This document shows positions 41,726 to 51,306 of a stretch of DNA of 64,000 nucleotides, in pieces. The position numbers and the translations under genes are program-made. The stretch comes from Closterium sp. Naga37s-1 (lineage: Eukaryota; Streptophyta; Zygnematophyceae; Desmidiales; Closteriaceae), in the NCBI GenBank assembly GCA_947471745.1, contig CANJKZ010000981.1, forward strand, positions 744,001-808,000, given 5' to 3'. Under the pieces are notes generated by a model. That model was given only the letters and a program-made list of their open reading frames with translations, searched no databases and had not been told where the DNA came from. Position 1 is the stretch's first letter; each line of letters begins with the position of its first letter.

Positions 41726-43360
41726 TCACAATCTTAGTTTGTTCTTTCTTAACAATATCGCACAATGCTTGGGAGAATAAAACGTACACCTCAAACTTGG
41801 TTCCACTTCACATCTCTCCACCTGCAATCCAACATTACCCCCCCAACCAATCAGCAGCTTTGCACAAGGCGGTACTCCCAAGGCCTCTGGTTCTCCCTGT
41901 GAGTGCCGTCTGAGACTCTCAGGGGAGCAAGGGGGGGCTCTTAGGAGGAGGAGGCAGAGCGGCGGCAGGGAGAAGGAGGCAAGTGAGCTGAGCAGCTCGA
42001 TGGGCTGTGTTGGCCCATGCACAGTGACCTGTGGAGAGGGAGAGGGGTGGAGGGAGATGGCAAAGGGGGGGATCTTAGCAGGAGGAGGCAGAGCGGTGCC
42101 AGGGAGAAGGAGGTGAGTGAACTGCGGAGTTCGATGGGCTGTGTTGGCCCATGCACAGTGACCTGTGGAAGGGGAGTGGGTGAAGGGACGAGGGAAGAGG
42201 CGAGGTGAACCAACACCGCTTCACCAGCACTCACCTTCACCAGCGCTCACCAACAATGCATGAACAATCCACTGCCGCTCACCAACAATGCATGAACAAT
42301 CCACTGCCGCTCACCAGCAATGCTCTCGCCACCTGCACTGCACTGCACTGCACTGCACTGAACTGCATCCTCCCACGATTGTCCTTCTAGTGGTTGCTTT
42401 CCCCCTGCTTTCCCTCCACCGGCAGGGCCCTTCCCACTGCATCCCTCACTGTTTTTGAGACGTCTCAAAGCCACGTGTAAACAGAAGTGTTTTGAGACGT
42501 CTCAAAACACTTCTGTTTACTCGAGACGTCTCAAAGCAGGGCTCTTCCCACTGCATCCCTCACTGTTTCCCTCAGCCCTGTTGCCAACAAACCATCTTAG
42601 ACGGCACTGGTTCATGCTATACACTCACCTTCACCAGCACTCACCTTCACCAGCACTCACCTTCAATACAGGAACAATCTTCTGCCGGTCAGCAGCAAAT
42701 TGCAAGTCAGCAAACGATGCTCCAATCACCCGCACCCCTAACTGTGCCCCCCAAAATGCCCCCCCACCATGCTTCCACTCCCACTACCTTTCCTCCTCCC
42801 ACTGCTCCCCCTCCCACTGTTCTTCTTCCAGTATACTCAAGCCTTCTCACCTTCAATACAGGAACAATCTCGTTCCGGTCGGCAGCCAATTGCAGGTCAG
42901 CAAACGATGCTCTGGTCACCCGCACCCCCCGCTGTGCCCTCTCCACTGCTTCCTCCCACGATTGCCCTTCCTGTGCTCTCCCCCCCCACTGCTTTCCCTT
43001 CCACTGCATCATCTTCCCATGCTTGCAAGACGCTACATTCACCACACTCACCTTCAATAAAGGAACAATCTCCCCTGCAACCACTTGCATGAACTCAAAT
43101 CCACTCACCTTCAATACAGGAACAATCTCCTGCCAGTCAGCAGCCAATTGCAGGTCAGCAAACGATGCTCTGGTCACCCGCACTCCTGGCTGTGTCTTCT
43201 CCACTGCTTCTTCCCACGATTGCCCGTCTTGTGCTTGCTCTCCCTCCGCTCCCCCCTCTGCTCCTCCCGCTGCTCCCACTGCTCCTCCTGCTCCGGCTTT
43301 CCCTGTCGACGATCCTGCTTGCAGCGCCGTGTATTTCAAGTGAAGGATGCGACTGATGCG
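41726..43360 (-). CDS. Unrecognised multi-exon gene, or 3' continuation of the glycosyltransferase-like gene
   Basis: Minus-strand pieces with splice signals suggest real exons. One runs from an acceptor near 43360 (pyrimidine tract, then CATCAG) through an ILHLEYTALQAG-type start, a Gly/Ala linker and GQSWEEAVEKTQPGVRVTR, then ASFADLQLAADWQEIVPVLK, to a GTGAGT donor near 43107. In the same phase, after CTCCACAG at about 42036, VTVHGPTQPIELLSSL begins and stays open to a stop at 41726 (CTFYSPKHCAILL near the end). Both exons have decayed copies. I know no family with these phrases. The start codon is not identified. It could also be a pseudogene. Confidence 0.4.
42037..42175 (-). pseudogene. 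Second copy of the VTVHGPTQPIEL exon
   Basis: After TTCCCACAG the phrase VTVHGPTQPIELRSSLTSFSL repeats the exon at about 42036 and diverges near the GGGGGGGAT-rich part. Both copies keep the acceptor. Confidence 0.7.
42215..42365. repeat. 31-bp and 5-bp short tandem repeats
   Basis: A unit with CACCAACAATGCATGAAC is repeated twice at about 42249-42310. As read on the minus strand it resembles the donor end ATTGTTCCTGTATTGAAG of the neighbouring exon. A pure CACTG run lies at about 42336-42361. Confidence 0.75.
42422..42568. repeat. 33-bp direct repeats enclosing three GAGACGTCTC palindromes
   Basis: The repeats at 42422-42454 and 42536-42568 differ by one base. Between them lie TTTGAGACGTCTCAAA (42454-42469), a perfect 44-bp palindrome (42477-42520) centred on the same core, and a third core at 42523-42532. 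Confidence 0.95.
42650..43085 (-). pseudogene. Three further copies of the EIVPVLK exon end
   Basis: Minus-strand copies end with a donor at about 42665 (decayed), 42855 (VTRASFADLQLAADRNEIVPVLK, GTGAGA) and 43050 (short, EIVPLLK, GTGAGT). The one with donor near 43107 is longest and connected to the upstream part. Confidence 0.75.
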
Positions 43361-44310
43361 ATGGGGAAAGGAGAAGAAGGGAAGGGAGAAAGAGAGAGTG
43401 AGAAAATCGCAACAGCTGCGACTGCTACTGTTCCTGCTTGCAGCGTCGTGTATTCCAAGTGAAGGATGCGACTGATGCGATGGGGAGGGGAGAAGAAGGG
43501 AAGAGAGAAAGAAAGAGAGAGTCAGGGAATCGCAAGTTCTGCAAGTGCTGCTGATCCTGCTTGCAGCGCCGTGTATTCCAGGTGAGGGATGTGACTAATG
43601 CGATGGGAAGGGGAGAGGAAGGGAAGAGAGAAAGAGAGAGTGCGAAAATTGCAAGAGCTGCGTCTGCTACTGTTGCTGCTTGCAGCGCCGTGTATTCCAA
43701 GTGAGGGATGCGACTGATGCGTTGGGAAGGGGAGGGTGGGTGGGTAGGAGAAATGCAGATTGAGAGAACCAAACACTCTTGAGGACTAGGTTCTGCCGCT
43801 GTTGCTGCTTGCAGCGCCGTGTATTCCAAGAGAAGGATGCGACTGATGCGATGGGGAGGGGAGGTTGGGTGTGGAAAGGAGAGAAACACTCGCTTTGCAA
43901 GTGCTGCAAGTAATTCTGCTCCTGATTGCAGCGCCGTGTATTCCACGTGAAAGATGCGACTGATGCAAATGGGAGGGGGGAAGAAGGGAAAAGAAAAGAA
44001 GGGAAAAGAAAAGTAGGGAGATGAGGATTAGTGGCAATCAAACATCCAGGGTCAGAGCAGACCGGATTTGCATCTGCTGCTCCTGCTTGGAATGCCGCGT
44101 ATCCCACGTGAAGAATGCGACTGATGCGAAAAAATAAGAAATGAGACAAGAAGAAGGGACGAGAGAAGAAGGGAAGAGAACAGAAGAGAGATGAGATTTA
44201 GTGGAGATCTAACATCTAAACCTAACATCTAAATCTAACATCTAAGGTCAAAGCAGGCCGTTTTTGCATCTGCTGCTCCCGCCTTCTGAGCCGTGAATTC
44301 CAAGTGAGGG
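43320..44310 (-). repeat. About eight tandem copies of an acceptor plus LEYTALQ exon start
   Basis: A unit of roughly 110-200 bp recurs at about 43322, 43440, 43560, 43680, 43810, 43925, 44085 and 44285. On the minus strand each has a pyrimidine tract, an acceptor-like CATCAG, and a stretch reading RIxHLEYTALQA. The copy nearest the rest of the exon (43322) reads KYTALQAG. The LEY frame lacks stops in all copies, while the alternative frame is interrupted in at least one. Confidence 0.8.
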
Positions 44311-44545
44311 ATGCGGCTGATGGGATGGGGAGGGGAGAAGGGGGGAAAACAGAGGGAAAAGACGGGGAAGGAGTCTTGTGGGGCGGCACCCAGGCTGGGA
44401 GTAACGAGAGCGAGAGAAAGAGCGAGAGAAAGAGCAGGGGAATTAGACGCAGCAGGAGAGAGGGGAGATGGAGGATGGGGAATGGGGTAGGTTAACGCAG
44501 CGAAGGCACACCTTCCAGGGGGAAACAGAGGGGAGAAATACTGGT

Positions 44546-44930
44546 AAGGAGTCTTGTGGGATGGCAAGTTGGCTGGGAGCAGTGAGTCGTGTTTTGGTTC
44601 GACTCAAAACACGACAGAGGGGAGACGGGGAAGGAGTCTTGTGGGGCGGCAAGTTGGCTGGGAGCAGTGAGTCGTGTTGTGGTTCGACTCAAAACACGAC
44701 AGAGGGGAGACGGGGAAGGAGTCTTGTGGGGCGGCAAGTTGGCTGGGAGCAGTGAGTCGTGTTTTGGTTCGACTCAAAACACGACAGAGGGGAGACGGGG
44801 AAGGAGTCTTGTGGGGCGGCAAGTTGGCTGGGAGCAGTGAGTCGTGTTTTGGTTCGACTCAAAACACGACAGAGGGGAGACGGGGAAGGAGTCTTGTGGG
44901 GCGGCACGTAGGCTGGGAGCAGCGAGAGGG
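44546..44930 (-). repeat. Exact 85-bp tandem array, each unit with a 30-nt hairpin
   Basis: AAGGAGTCTTGTGGG starts at 44546, 44631, 44716, 44801 and 44886, exactly 85 bp apart. Each of the first four units contains an 11-bp stem (GTCGTGTTTTG and CAAAACACGAC) around an 8-nt loop, at 44586-44615, 44671-44700, 44756-44785 and 44841-44870. The unit is related to the 3' part of exon 5 of the glycosyltransferase-like gene (minus frame AAPQDSFPVSPL against GVPHDSFPLFSPL). Confidence 0.95.
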
Positions 44931-45068
44931 CGAGAGAGTTGGAAGAGCTTCGACTGCAATGAACAGGAGAATGGGGAGATGAGCGAGGAGGAATGGGGCA
45001 GGGGAAAACGGCGGATGCAGACCTTTCGGGAGAAAACAGAAAGGGGAAGATGGGGAGGGAGTCTTGTG

Positions 45069-45092
45069 GGGTTTTGAGACGTCTCAAAACCC
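45069..45092. repeat. 24-bp palindrome with ACGT centre between 43-bp direct repeats
   Basis: GGGTTTTGAGAC and its complement form a perfect palindrome. The direct repeats are 45029-45071 and 45105-45147 and are identical. Confidence 0.95.
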
Positions 45093-45381
45093 TTCTTCAA
45101 TCACGGAGAAAACAGAAAGGGGAAGATGGGGAGGGAGTCTTGTGGGGCGGTAAGTAGGCTGGGAGCAGTGAGTGGGCAGAGAGTTGGAGGAGCATCGACC
45201 GCAATCAACAGGAGAATGGGGAGATGAGCGAGGGGGAATGGGGCAGGAGGAAGCAGCAAAGACATACCCTTTGGCGGAGAGGAGAGGGGAGAAGAGTGGG
45301 AAGGAGTCGTGTGGGGCGCTGAGCACGCTGGGAGCACCGAGAGCAGAGCGGACAGAGAGGGCGAGAGGGGGGCTTTCTTAC

Positions 45382-48300
45382 CTAGGAGGAGGGAAGGAGA
45401 GCTGACCTTGTGGGGGAGAGCAGAGGGGAGAAGAGTGGGAAGGAGTCGTGTGGGACGCCGAGCACAGTGGGAGCACCAAGAGCAGAGCGGACGCAGAGGG
45501 CGAGAGGCGAGGGGGCGTCCCAGTTGGATACAGTCGCTCTCATCTGTGATAGAGAGGGGTTGTGAGGTGTGGAGGGCGGTGATGGGGGGAGGAGAGGGGT
45601 GACGGGGGGTGGAAAGAGGTAACTGGAGCTGGCGAGTGGTGATGGGGAGTGGGTGGAAGGGAGAGCAGCACGCAAGCATGTTGGCAGCACCAAGAGCAGA
45701 GCGGACGCAGAGGGAGAGAGACGAGCGGGCGTCCTAGTTGGATACAGTCGCTCTCATCTGCGATGGAGGGGTGATGGTGTGTGGGGAGCGGTAGTGGTGG
45801 GTAGAGAGGGGTGATGAGGTATTGGGTGTGATGTAAGGCAGAGCATCAAGCAAGAAGGCGGGGAGCACACAAGACGAGATGGAAGCTAATATACCATAGC
45901 CTCCAAATGAACAATCTCTATAAGAACAATCGCTATAATCACCTCTTCCACATAATCACCTCCACACATTCTTTATAATCAATCACCTTTCTCAGATTCT
46001 CTATCATTTATTGCTCTACAGCCAACTTTCCCAAGAATCGACTGCACATCTCAACTCCCCCCTCTCATCTGATTTTCACTCAAACAACTATCACACACTA
46101 CCTACCTTACTCACTCTACCTTAGTCACTCTATCATACTACCTACCTTAGTCACTCTATCACACAACCTACCTTAGTCACTCAATAACAATACTTGTTGT
46201 CACCTTTGTTATCACACTCGTTATAATCACCTTTTCCAGGAACCGAGTGCATGTGTCAATTTCCCCCACTCTCCTTCTGATCCTTCTCTGCCTCGCTGCC
46301 AGCTCATCTCCCACCGTTCGTCGGAAAATCTCCTCCCAATCCGACGGCCACGATCCATCCGTGCTCGACCGCCCCTTCCCTTTCCCCTTCCCACCCGGAC
46401 AGAAGGCGACTCCTGATTGGACGGGACCCAACCACTTGTCAGATGATGGTGACGTGACATTCAGAATGGCTTCTACCTGATCGGGGGAGGAATGGATTGA
46501 GAGTGAGGGTGAGAGTGAGGGTGAGAGTGAGGGTGAGAGTGAGGGTGAGAGTGAGGCAGCGCGAGAGCGAGAGCGAGAGCGAGAGAAAGAGAGAGCAGAG
46601 CCAATCATTGACTGCTGGTGCTGCTGCTAAAGCCACGTGGCAGCAAGCCACTGGCTCCTTCCCTTGGCCCCTTTGAGAGGCACAGACGCGTTGATGGAGA
46701 CAGTGATGACTTTTGAGGCGCCTCAAAAGTCGCCGTTGAGAGGCACAGACGCGTTAATGGAGACGGTGATGCTGCTGCAGGCAACTGCCTGGTTACCACC
46801 CCTGTTACCAGCACTACAATATTTACCCCTTACTCCTGCCTCACCTCTTTGCCCTGGGCACACGGGTGGCAGGGCTGGCACTTGGCTCCATTCAGAGGCA
46901 CAGACGCGTTGATTGACACTGTGATGCTGCTGCAGGCGCCTGTCTGTATGCCCGTCTGGTTACCATCCCCTTCCATCTCACCTCTGTTCCCTCAGCGCAG
47001 GGGTGGCAGGGTTGGCATTTCGCCCCGTTGAGAGGCACAGACACGTTGATAGAGACGGTGATGCTGCTGCAGGCAACTGTCTCTCTGGTTACCAGCACTA
47101 CGCTACCCTACCTACCCTGTCCTCCCATCCCATCTCACCTCTTTCCCCTCAGCGCAGGGGTGGCAGGGCTGGCACTTGGCTCCGTTCAGAGGCACAGACG
47201 CGTTGATGGAGACGGTGATGCTGCTGCAGGCGTCAGGGAAGGCCCTCCGGGAGAGCACACAGAAGGGCAGGCTGGCAGGCTGCACTGATATGTCCCGCGA
47301 CTTGAGCTGCAGCTTGAAGGTTATCTCGCTGTTCATCTGCCTGGCAGTGAGTGAGGCAGTGGGCAAGGAGAGGAGAGGCGTCAGGGAAGGTTGCGGAATT
47401 TGAGCTGCAGCTTGAATGTGACCTCGCTGTATCTGCCTGGCAGTGAGGGACGGGGAGGGACGGGGAGGGACGGGGAGGGACGGGGAGGGGGTAGTTTTGA
47501 GAATTCTCAAAACTAATCTCAAACAAAAGGGACGGGGAGGGACGGGGAGGGGGTAAGGGCAGAAGAGAAGGGCCAGGCGTCAGGGAAGGCCCGGCGGGAG
47601 AGCACACAGAGGGGCAGGCTGGCTGGCTGCACTGCTATGCCCCGCGACTTGAGCTGCAGCTTGAATGTCACCTCGCTGTTCATCTGCCTGCCCGGGAGGG
47701 AGGGACGGGGAGAGGGGAAGGGTGGGAGCAGGGAGAGAATTATTGCTATAGGTAGGGTGGAAGGTTGCAGGTTGCAGGTAGGAGTTTTTGCCTCTGTCTG
47801 GAAACTTCACTCAGTGGTGTTACATGGTAACCACATCACCCATCACACTCACTGTGCGACTCCAATCCTCTGCCTGTATCTGTTGACTTCATCCATCCCC
47901 TGGTGTTACATAGTTACCATATAATGATGATATAACCAAGCACACTCACCGTCTGATGCCAATTCCTTGCCTGTATCTGTTGACTTCATCCAGCATTGCT
48001 AGTCGCAACAGCACCACAACACTCTCTTTCCCATTACCACTGCTTCTTACAGTCACATCACCTCATAAGCACATCAACATATAACCCCACACCATTGAAG
48101 TCTCAGCTTGCTTGATTACCGTTTGACGCCAATCCGCTGCCTGTATCTGTTGACTTCATCCAGCATCGCCAGTCGTGACAGCGCCACCACACTCTCCTCC
48201 CTCCTCCCAAATCCAAACCGGTCATTCACGCCGCCCCAGTTCGACCCATATGGGACAACGTATGCCGCCCTCTCCCCCATGCTTTCGCCCTCTTTCCCCT

Positions 48301-48687
48301 CTGCTACTCCTCCTCCTGCTCCCCCTTCCCTCCTCTCCGCCCCCTTTCCCGTCCAGCCAATGAAGGACGAAAGCGGGGGCGCCGGCGCCGACCAATAACC
48401 ATCAAGCCGCGTGCGCAGCACCCACCGGTACGGCTGGCCGGCGCGGTTTGTATTTTCCTCACGTTCTATGAGCGGCAAACAGCCCTCAATCAACCTGAAA
48501 TACTGCAGAATCCCCTGAACCCCGTTCGGAGATCCCCAGGGGAGGATGATAATAGACCCGGGATAGAGTGATGCGTCTACAGGCACAACTGGGAACACCC
48601 GCACTCCCTTTATAGCACCAGCCATTTTCCCTGCTGCGCCCTGCTGCTCGTTATTGTCACTTCTGCTGCTGTCATCCCTTCTGTCCG

Positions 48688-48727
<40 letters not shown>

Positions 48728-50479
48728 TGTAGCATGATCCCCGTGCATGGCATGTGCGCGAGCAAGGGCTGAGATCTTCGCAGCGTTTTCATCCAACGGT
48801 GCGTGGATGAAGAGGTCGAATGGCAGCAGGGAGGGCAGCAGGTGGTGTGTGATGGTGGGCCCTGTGGCGTCTAAGTCCCGCGCGCCCCCCACCAGACACA
48901 CTGCTAGGGCGGGGAGGGAGGGCTGGGGAAGGGTGGAAAGGAGTGGAGAGAGATGGAAGGGGATGTGGGTTAAGGGCAGCAGGGAAGGCAGCAGGTGGTG
49001 TATGATGGTGGGGCCTGTGGCGTCCTAGTCCCGCGCGCCCCCCACCAGACACACTGCCAAGGAGGGAAGGGAGGGCTGGGGAAAGGATAATGCGGGGGGG
49101 GAAGAGCGGGAGGGGGGGAACGGAGTGGGGAGAGATGGAAGGGGATGTCGGTTGAGAGCAGCAGCGACGGCAGCAAGGGGGTGTGCGATGGTGGGGCCTG
49201 TCGCGTCCAAGTCCCGCGCAGCAGGGAGCAGCAGCAGGGAGGGCAGCAGGGAGGGCAGCAGGGAGGGCAGCAGGTGGTGTGTGATGGTGGGGCCTGTCGC
49301 GTCCAAGTCCCGCGCGCCCCCCACCAGACACACTGCCGGGGAGGGGAGGGAGGGCTGGGAAATGGAAGAAAGAAGGGGAGAATTGGGACAGCAAGTGGAG
49401 AGGGAGAGGTGAGGGATGAAGGAGCAGCAGCGAGAGCAGCAGGGAGGGCAGCAGGGAGGGCAGCAGGGAGGGCAGCAGGGAGGGCAGCAGGGAGGGCAGC
49501 AGGTGATGCATGATGGTGGGACCTGTGGCGTCTAAGTCCCGCGCGCCCCCCACCAGACACACTGCTAGGGCGGGGAGGGAGGGCTGGGGAAGGGTGGAAA
49601 GGAGTGGAGAGAGATGGAAGGGGATGTGGATTGAGAGCAGCAGCGAGGGCAGCAAGGGGGTGTGCGATGGTGGGGCCCGTGGCGTCTAAGTCCCGCGCGC
49701 CGCCCACCAGACACACTGCCAGGGCGGGGAGGGAGGGCTGGGGAAGGGTGGAAAGCCGTGGAGAAGGGTGAAAGGGGATGTGGGTTGAGGGCAGCAGGGC
49801 AGCAGGTGATGCATGATGGTGGGACCTGTGGCGTCTAAGTCCCGCGCGCCCCCCACCAGACACACTGCCAGTGCGGGGAGGGAGGGCTGGGGAAGGGGAG
49901 AATGCGAAGGACACGTTGACAGGAGGTAGAAGAGAGGGCAATTTGTACGGCCTGTGGCGTCTAAGTCCCGAGCGACCCCCATCAGACAGTTGCCAGGGAG
50001 GGGAGCGAAGGCTGGGGAAAGGGGAGAAGCGAGGAAGCAAAGTGGGGAGGAAGAGGAGAGGGGTGAACGAGCAACAGAGACGACAGCAAAGCGGGCAGCA
50101 GGGAGGGCAGCAGGTGGTGTAATGAGGGAAGCGTACTAGGAGCGGGGAGCGAAGAAGCGTGACGACGTACATCATAATTGGATGTTGCTCCTGACCCTTC
50201 AGATTGTGACCGCGTCCCTTCTCCTCCGCTATTGTCGCCGACATTCCCGCTACTACTGCTGCTGCTAGATTCTCCAGAACCAACAGGATCCGCGCTGTCC
50301 CCGATGAAGGCAGCCTCGTTTCTGCTCTTCGCGACTGCAGTGCCAGCTCGTTTCGAGCTACAAAAGAAACAGATCTGATCAGAGAAACGCCATGCGGACG
50401 TGCAAGCGGCAAGGACGAGCAAAACGACAAGGAGTGCCACCCGCCTCCGTTCCGTGCGAGTCAACCTCGGGTAGGCCAT
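45382..50479 (-). CDS. Type II membrane glycosyltransferase-like protein (plant DUF7796-like)
   Basis: A five-exon model on the minus strand keeps phase: 50479-50167, 48903-48120, 47340-47139, 46476-46231 and 45543-45382, giving about 568 residues. The first intron's exact borders are uncertain. A single hydrophobic segment (residues 14-30, VALLVVLLVLAACTSAW) after basic residues indicates a Golgi-type type II membrane protein. Exon 2 reads VCLVGGARDLDATGPTI, LFIHAPLD, then WGSPNGVQGILQYFRLIEGC, YRWVLRTRLDGYW, YVVPYGSNWGGVNDRFGFG and ALSRLAMLDEVNRY. Exon 3 has MNSEVTFK- or MNSEITFK-type text and KCQPCHPC; exon 4 has SWPSDWEEIF; exon 5 has WDAPSPLALC. These phrases match what I recall of a plant family annotated as transferring glycosyl groups; the name is unverified. 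The sugar donor and acceptor are unknown. Most exons have extra copies. Confidence 0.65.
45665..45763 (-). pseudogene. Copy of exon 5 with a nonsense codon
   Basis: After CCATCGCAG the minus strand reads MRATVSN and then TAG where the functional exon has TGG (Trp of WDAPSP). The remainder (LCVRSALGA) still aligns. Confidence 0.75.
45764..46230. other. Intron 4 with a partial exon 4 end copy
   Basis: At about 46030-46060 the minus strand reads CSRFLGKV, matching CTRFLEKV at the end of exon 4. The rest is AT-richer intron with short ACTCTATCACAC-type repeats near 46115-46185. Confidence 0.55.
46497..46556. repeat. 12-bp minisatellite GTGAGAGTGAGG
   Basis: About four to five tandem copies lie in intron 3, followed by GAGCGA repeats. 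A minus frame reading SLSPSLSP over it is intronic, because the exon 4 acceptor lies at 46477. Confidence 0.9.
46673..47080 (-). pseudogene. Four copies of exon 3 end (SSITVSINxSVPLNG segment)
   Basis: Beyond the functional exon 3, the segment encoding CSSITVSINASVPLNGA recurs at about 46673-46708, 46736-46783, 46855-46937 and 46994-47076. The last two include KCQPCHPC. They differ by substitutions (for example NVSV) and lack a joined upstream part. Confidence 0.8.
46709..46730. repeat. 22-bp palindrome with GCGC centre between 36-bp direct repeats
   Basis: ACTTTTGAGGC and its complement form a perfect palindrome. The direct repeats are 46673-46708 and 46736-46771, with two mismatches. Confidence 0.95.
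47380..47690 (-). pseudogene. Two partial copies of exon 3 start
   Basis: A copy at 47578-47687 keeps the acceptor (CAG then GCAGATG) and reads MNSEVTFKLQLKSRGIAVQ to RRAFPDA before ending in unrelated sequence. A shorter copy at about 47380-47445 is fused internally. The full exon is 47139-47340. Confidence 0.8.
47492..47515. repeat. 24-bp palindrome with AATT centre between 27-bp direct repeats
   Basis: TAGTTTTGAGAA and its complement form a perfect palindrome between 47467-47493 and 47529-47555. The repeats are GGGACGGGGA-type minisatellite, so the duplication is less informative here. Confidence 0.9.
47846..48020 (-). pseudogene. Two copies of exon 2 end
   Basis: MDEVNRYRQ with IGV or IGI and a GTGAGTG donor recurs at about 47953-48015 and 47850-47905, after the functional exon 2 end at 48120. 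Confidence 0.8.
48664..48726 (-). repeat. GCT/AGC triplet run in exon 2
   Basis: A run of about ten CTG triplets on the plus strand encodes a Ser run in the glycosyltransferase-like protein, next to Asp/Arg-rich sequence. Confidence 0.85.
48985..50000 (-). pseudogene. Seven copies of exon 2 start in intron 1
   Basis: The segment encoding VCLVGGARDLDATGPT ends (plus coordinates) at about 49056, 49219 (partial), 49335, 49564, 49720, 49869 and 49990, besides the functional one at 48903. Most keep CACCAGACACACTG with a pyrimidine tract on the minus strand, so they look like usable acceptors followed by short exon pieces. In most of them HHLLPSLLP runs into minisatellite or unrelated sequence. 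Confidence 0.85.
49430..49502 (-). repeat. 12-bp minisatellite derived from exon 2 copy
   Basis: GGGAGGGCAGCA is repeated about five to six times. On the minus strand it reads LLPS repeats, continuing the LLPSLLP text of exon 2, so the array seems to have grown out of an exon copy. A smaller array lies at 49225-49270. Confidence 0.9.
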
Positions 50480-51306
50480 CGGTCCTGGCGTTTGCTACAT
50501 ACGAGAATCCGAGAATTGCTACATAGTGAGAGAGCTACGTCAGAGAATGGCTGTATCGGACCGATAGCTAAAGCATCGGGCTGCCATTCTAGTAACTCGT
50601 TGGCGTCGCGTGAAACTGCTGGAAGCGGCTCTGCTAACAAGAAGGAAACTGAACGACGCAAGCGCTTATGGTGCGTAAAAAGAAAGCCTCAACTACACAT
50701 CCACGCTATAACAGGTCTGGTCCTGTCGGAACGATTGATAAATTGAAGAAAGCAAGAGCTGGTTGGATGGGTGGTTGGCTGGATGGTCGGCTGGAGGCGA
50801 GAAATCCAGCAGCAGGGGAAGAAGTGGATGGAGCCTAAGGTCAAAATCCCCGCTGTGGGCAGACTCGTCACGGATAGAACCCGACGACACGATTGGCGGA
50901 AAGGGAACGCGTCTTGTCTTGAGCGGGTGTTTTTGCTGGGCATGCGATGTTGGCCTGGAACTCGGTGATTGGCCTACGAGTGCCACACACACCGCGCGCA
51001 ATGATCAAGATGGACACGAACCAGATGCTGTGCTGGTTCTACCGATGTTCCTGACAGCACTTAATTCTGAATGGCTCGCGAACATCATGTCTATGGTAAC
51101 ATTGCGCTGAGTATTGGACGCACTCCTCCCCCACAACTCTTCTGCATTTTGGCGTCTTTTCTACCCACCCTGCCCCAAATACGCCTACCCAATCGGCATC
51201 AGGGAGAACACAAAAACGTGGATCAAAATGCAGATACAACACCCAAATAATAACTTTGCTATAGGTCACATACAAGTGATAAGTATCTGTTGCTAAAGAC
51301 TGTACA
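50480..51306. promoter_or_regulatory. Upstream region of the glycosyltransferase-like gene
   Basis: No coding region is supported. A tandem GGTTGGATGG / GGCTGGATGG stretch is seen at 50761-50795. The left LTR of a gypsy element begins at 51307, so the promoter lies within about 800 bp. Confidence 0.4.

Larger units (their letters stand above)
44310..45380 (-). pseudogene. Amplified remains of exon 5 of the glycosyltransferase-like gene
   Basis: Besides the 85-bp array, copies of the exon segment encoding the xPxDSFP phrase occur near 44385, 45060, 45140 and 45310. The pair at 45029-45071 and 45105-45147 is an exact 43-bp duplicate around a palindrome. Confidence 0.7.

Noticed and set aside
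46177..46608. 143-codon frame with SLSPSLSP taken as one exon
   Set aside because: The Ser/Leu/Pro part is the intronic 12-bp minisatellite; a good acceptor at 46477 starts the real exon.
42336..49502. Regular short repeats considered as a CRISPR array
   Set aside because: Repeats are head-to-tail without unique spacers, in an intron-rich eukaryotic region.
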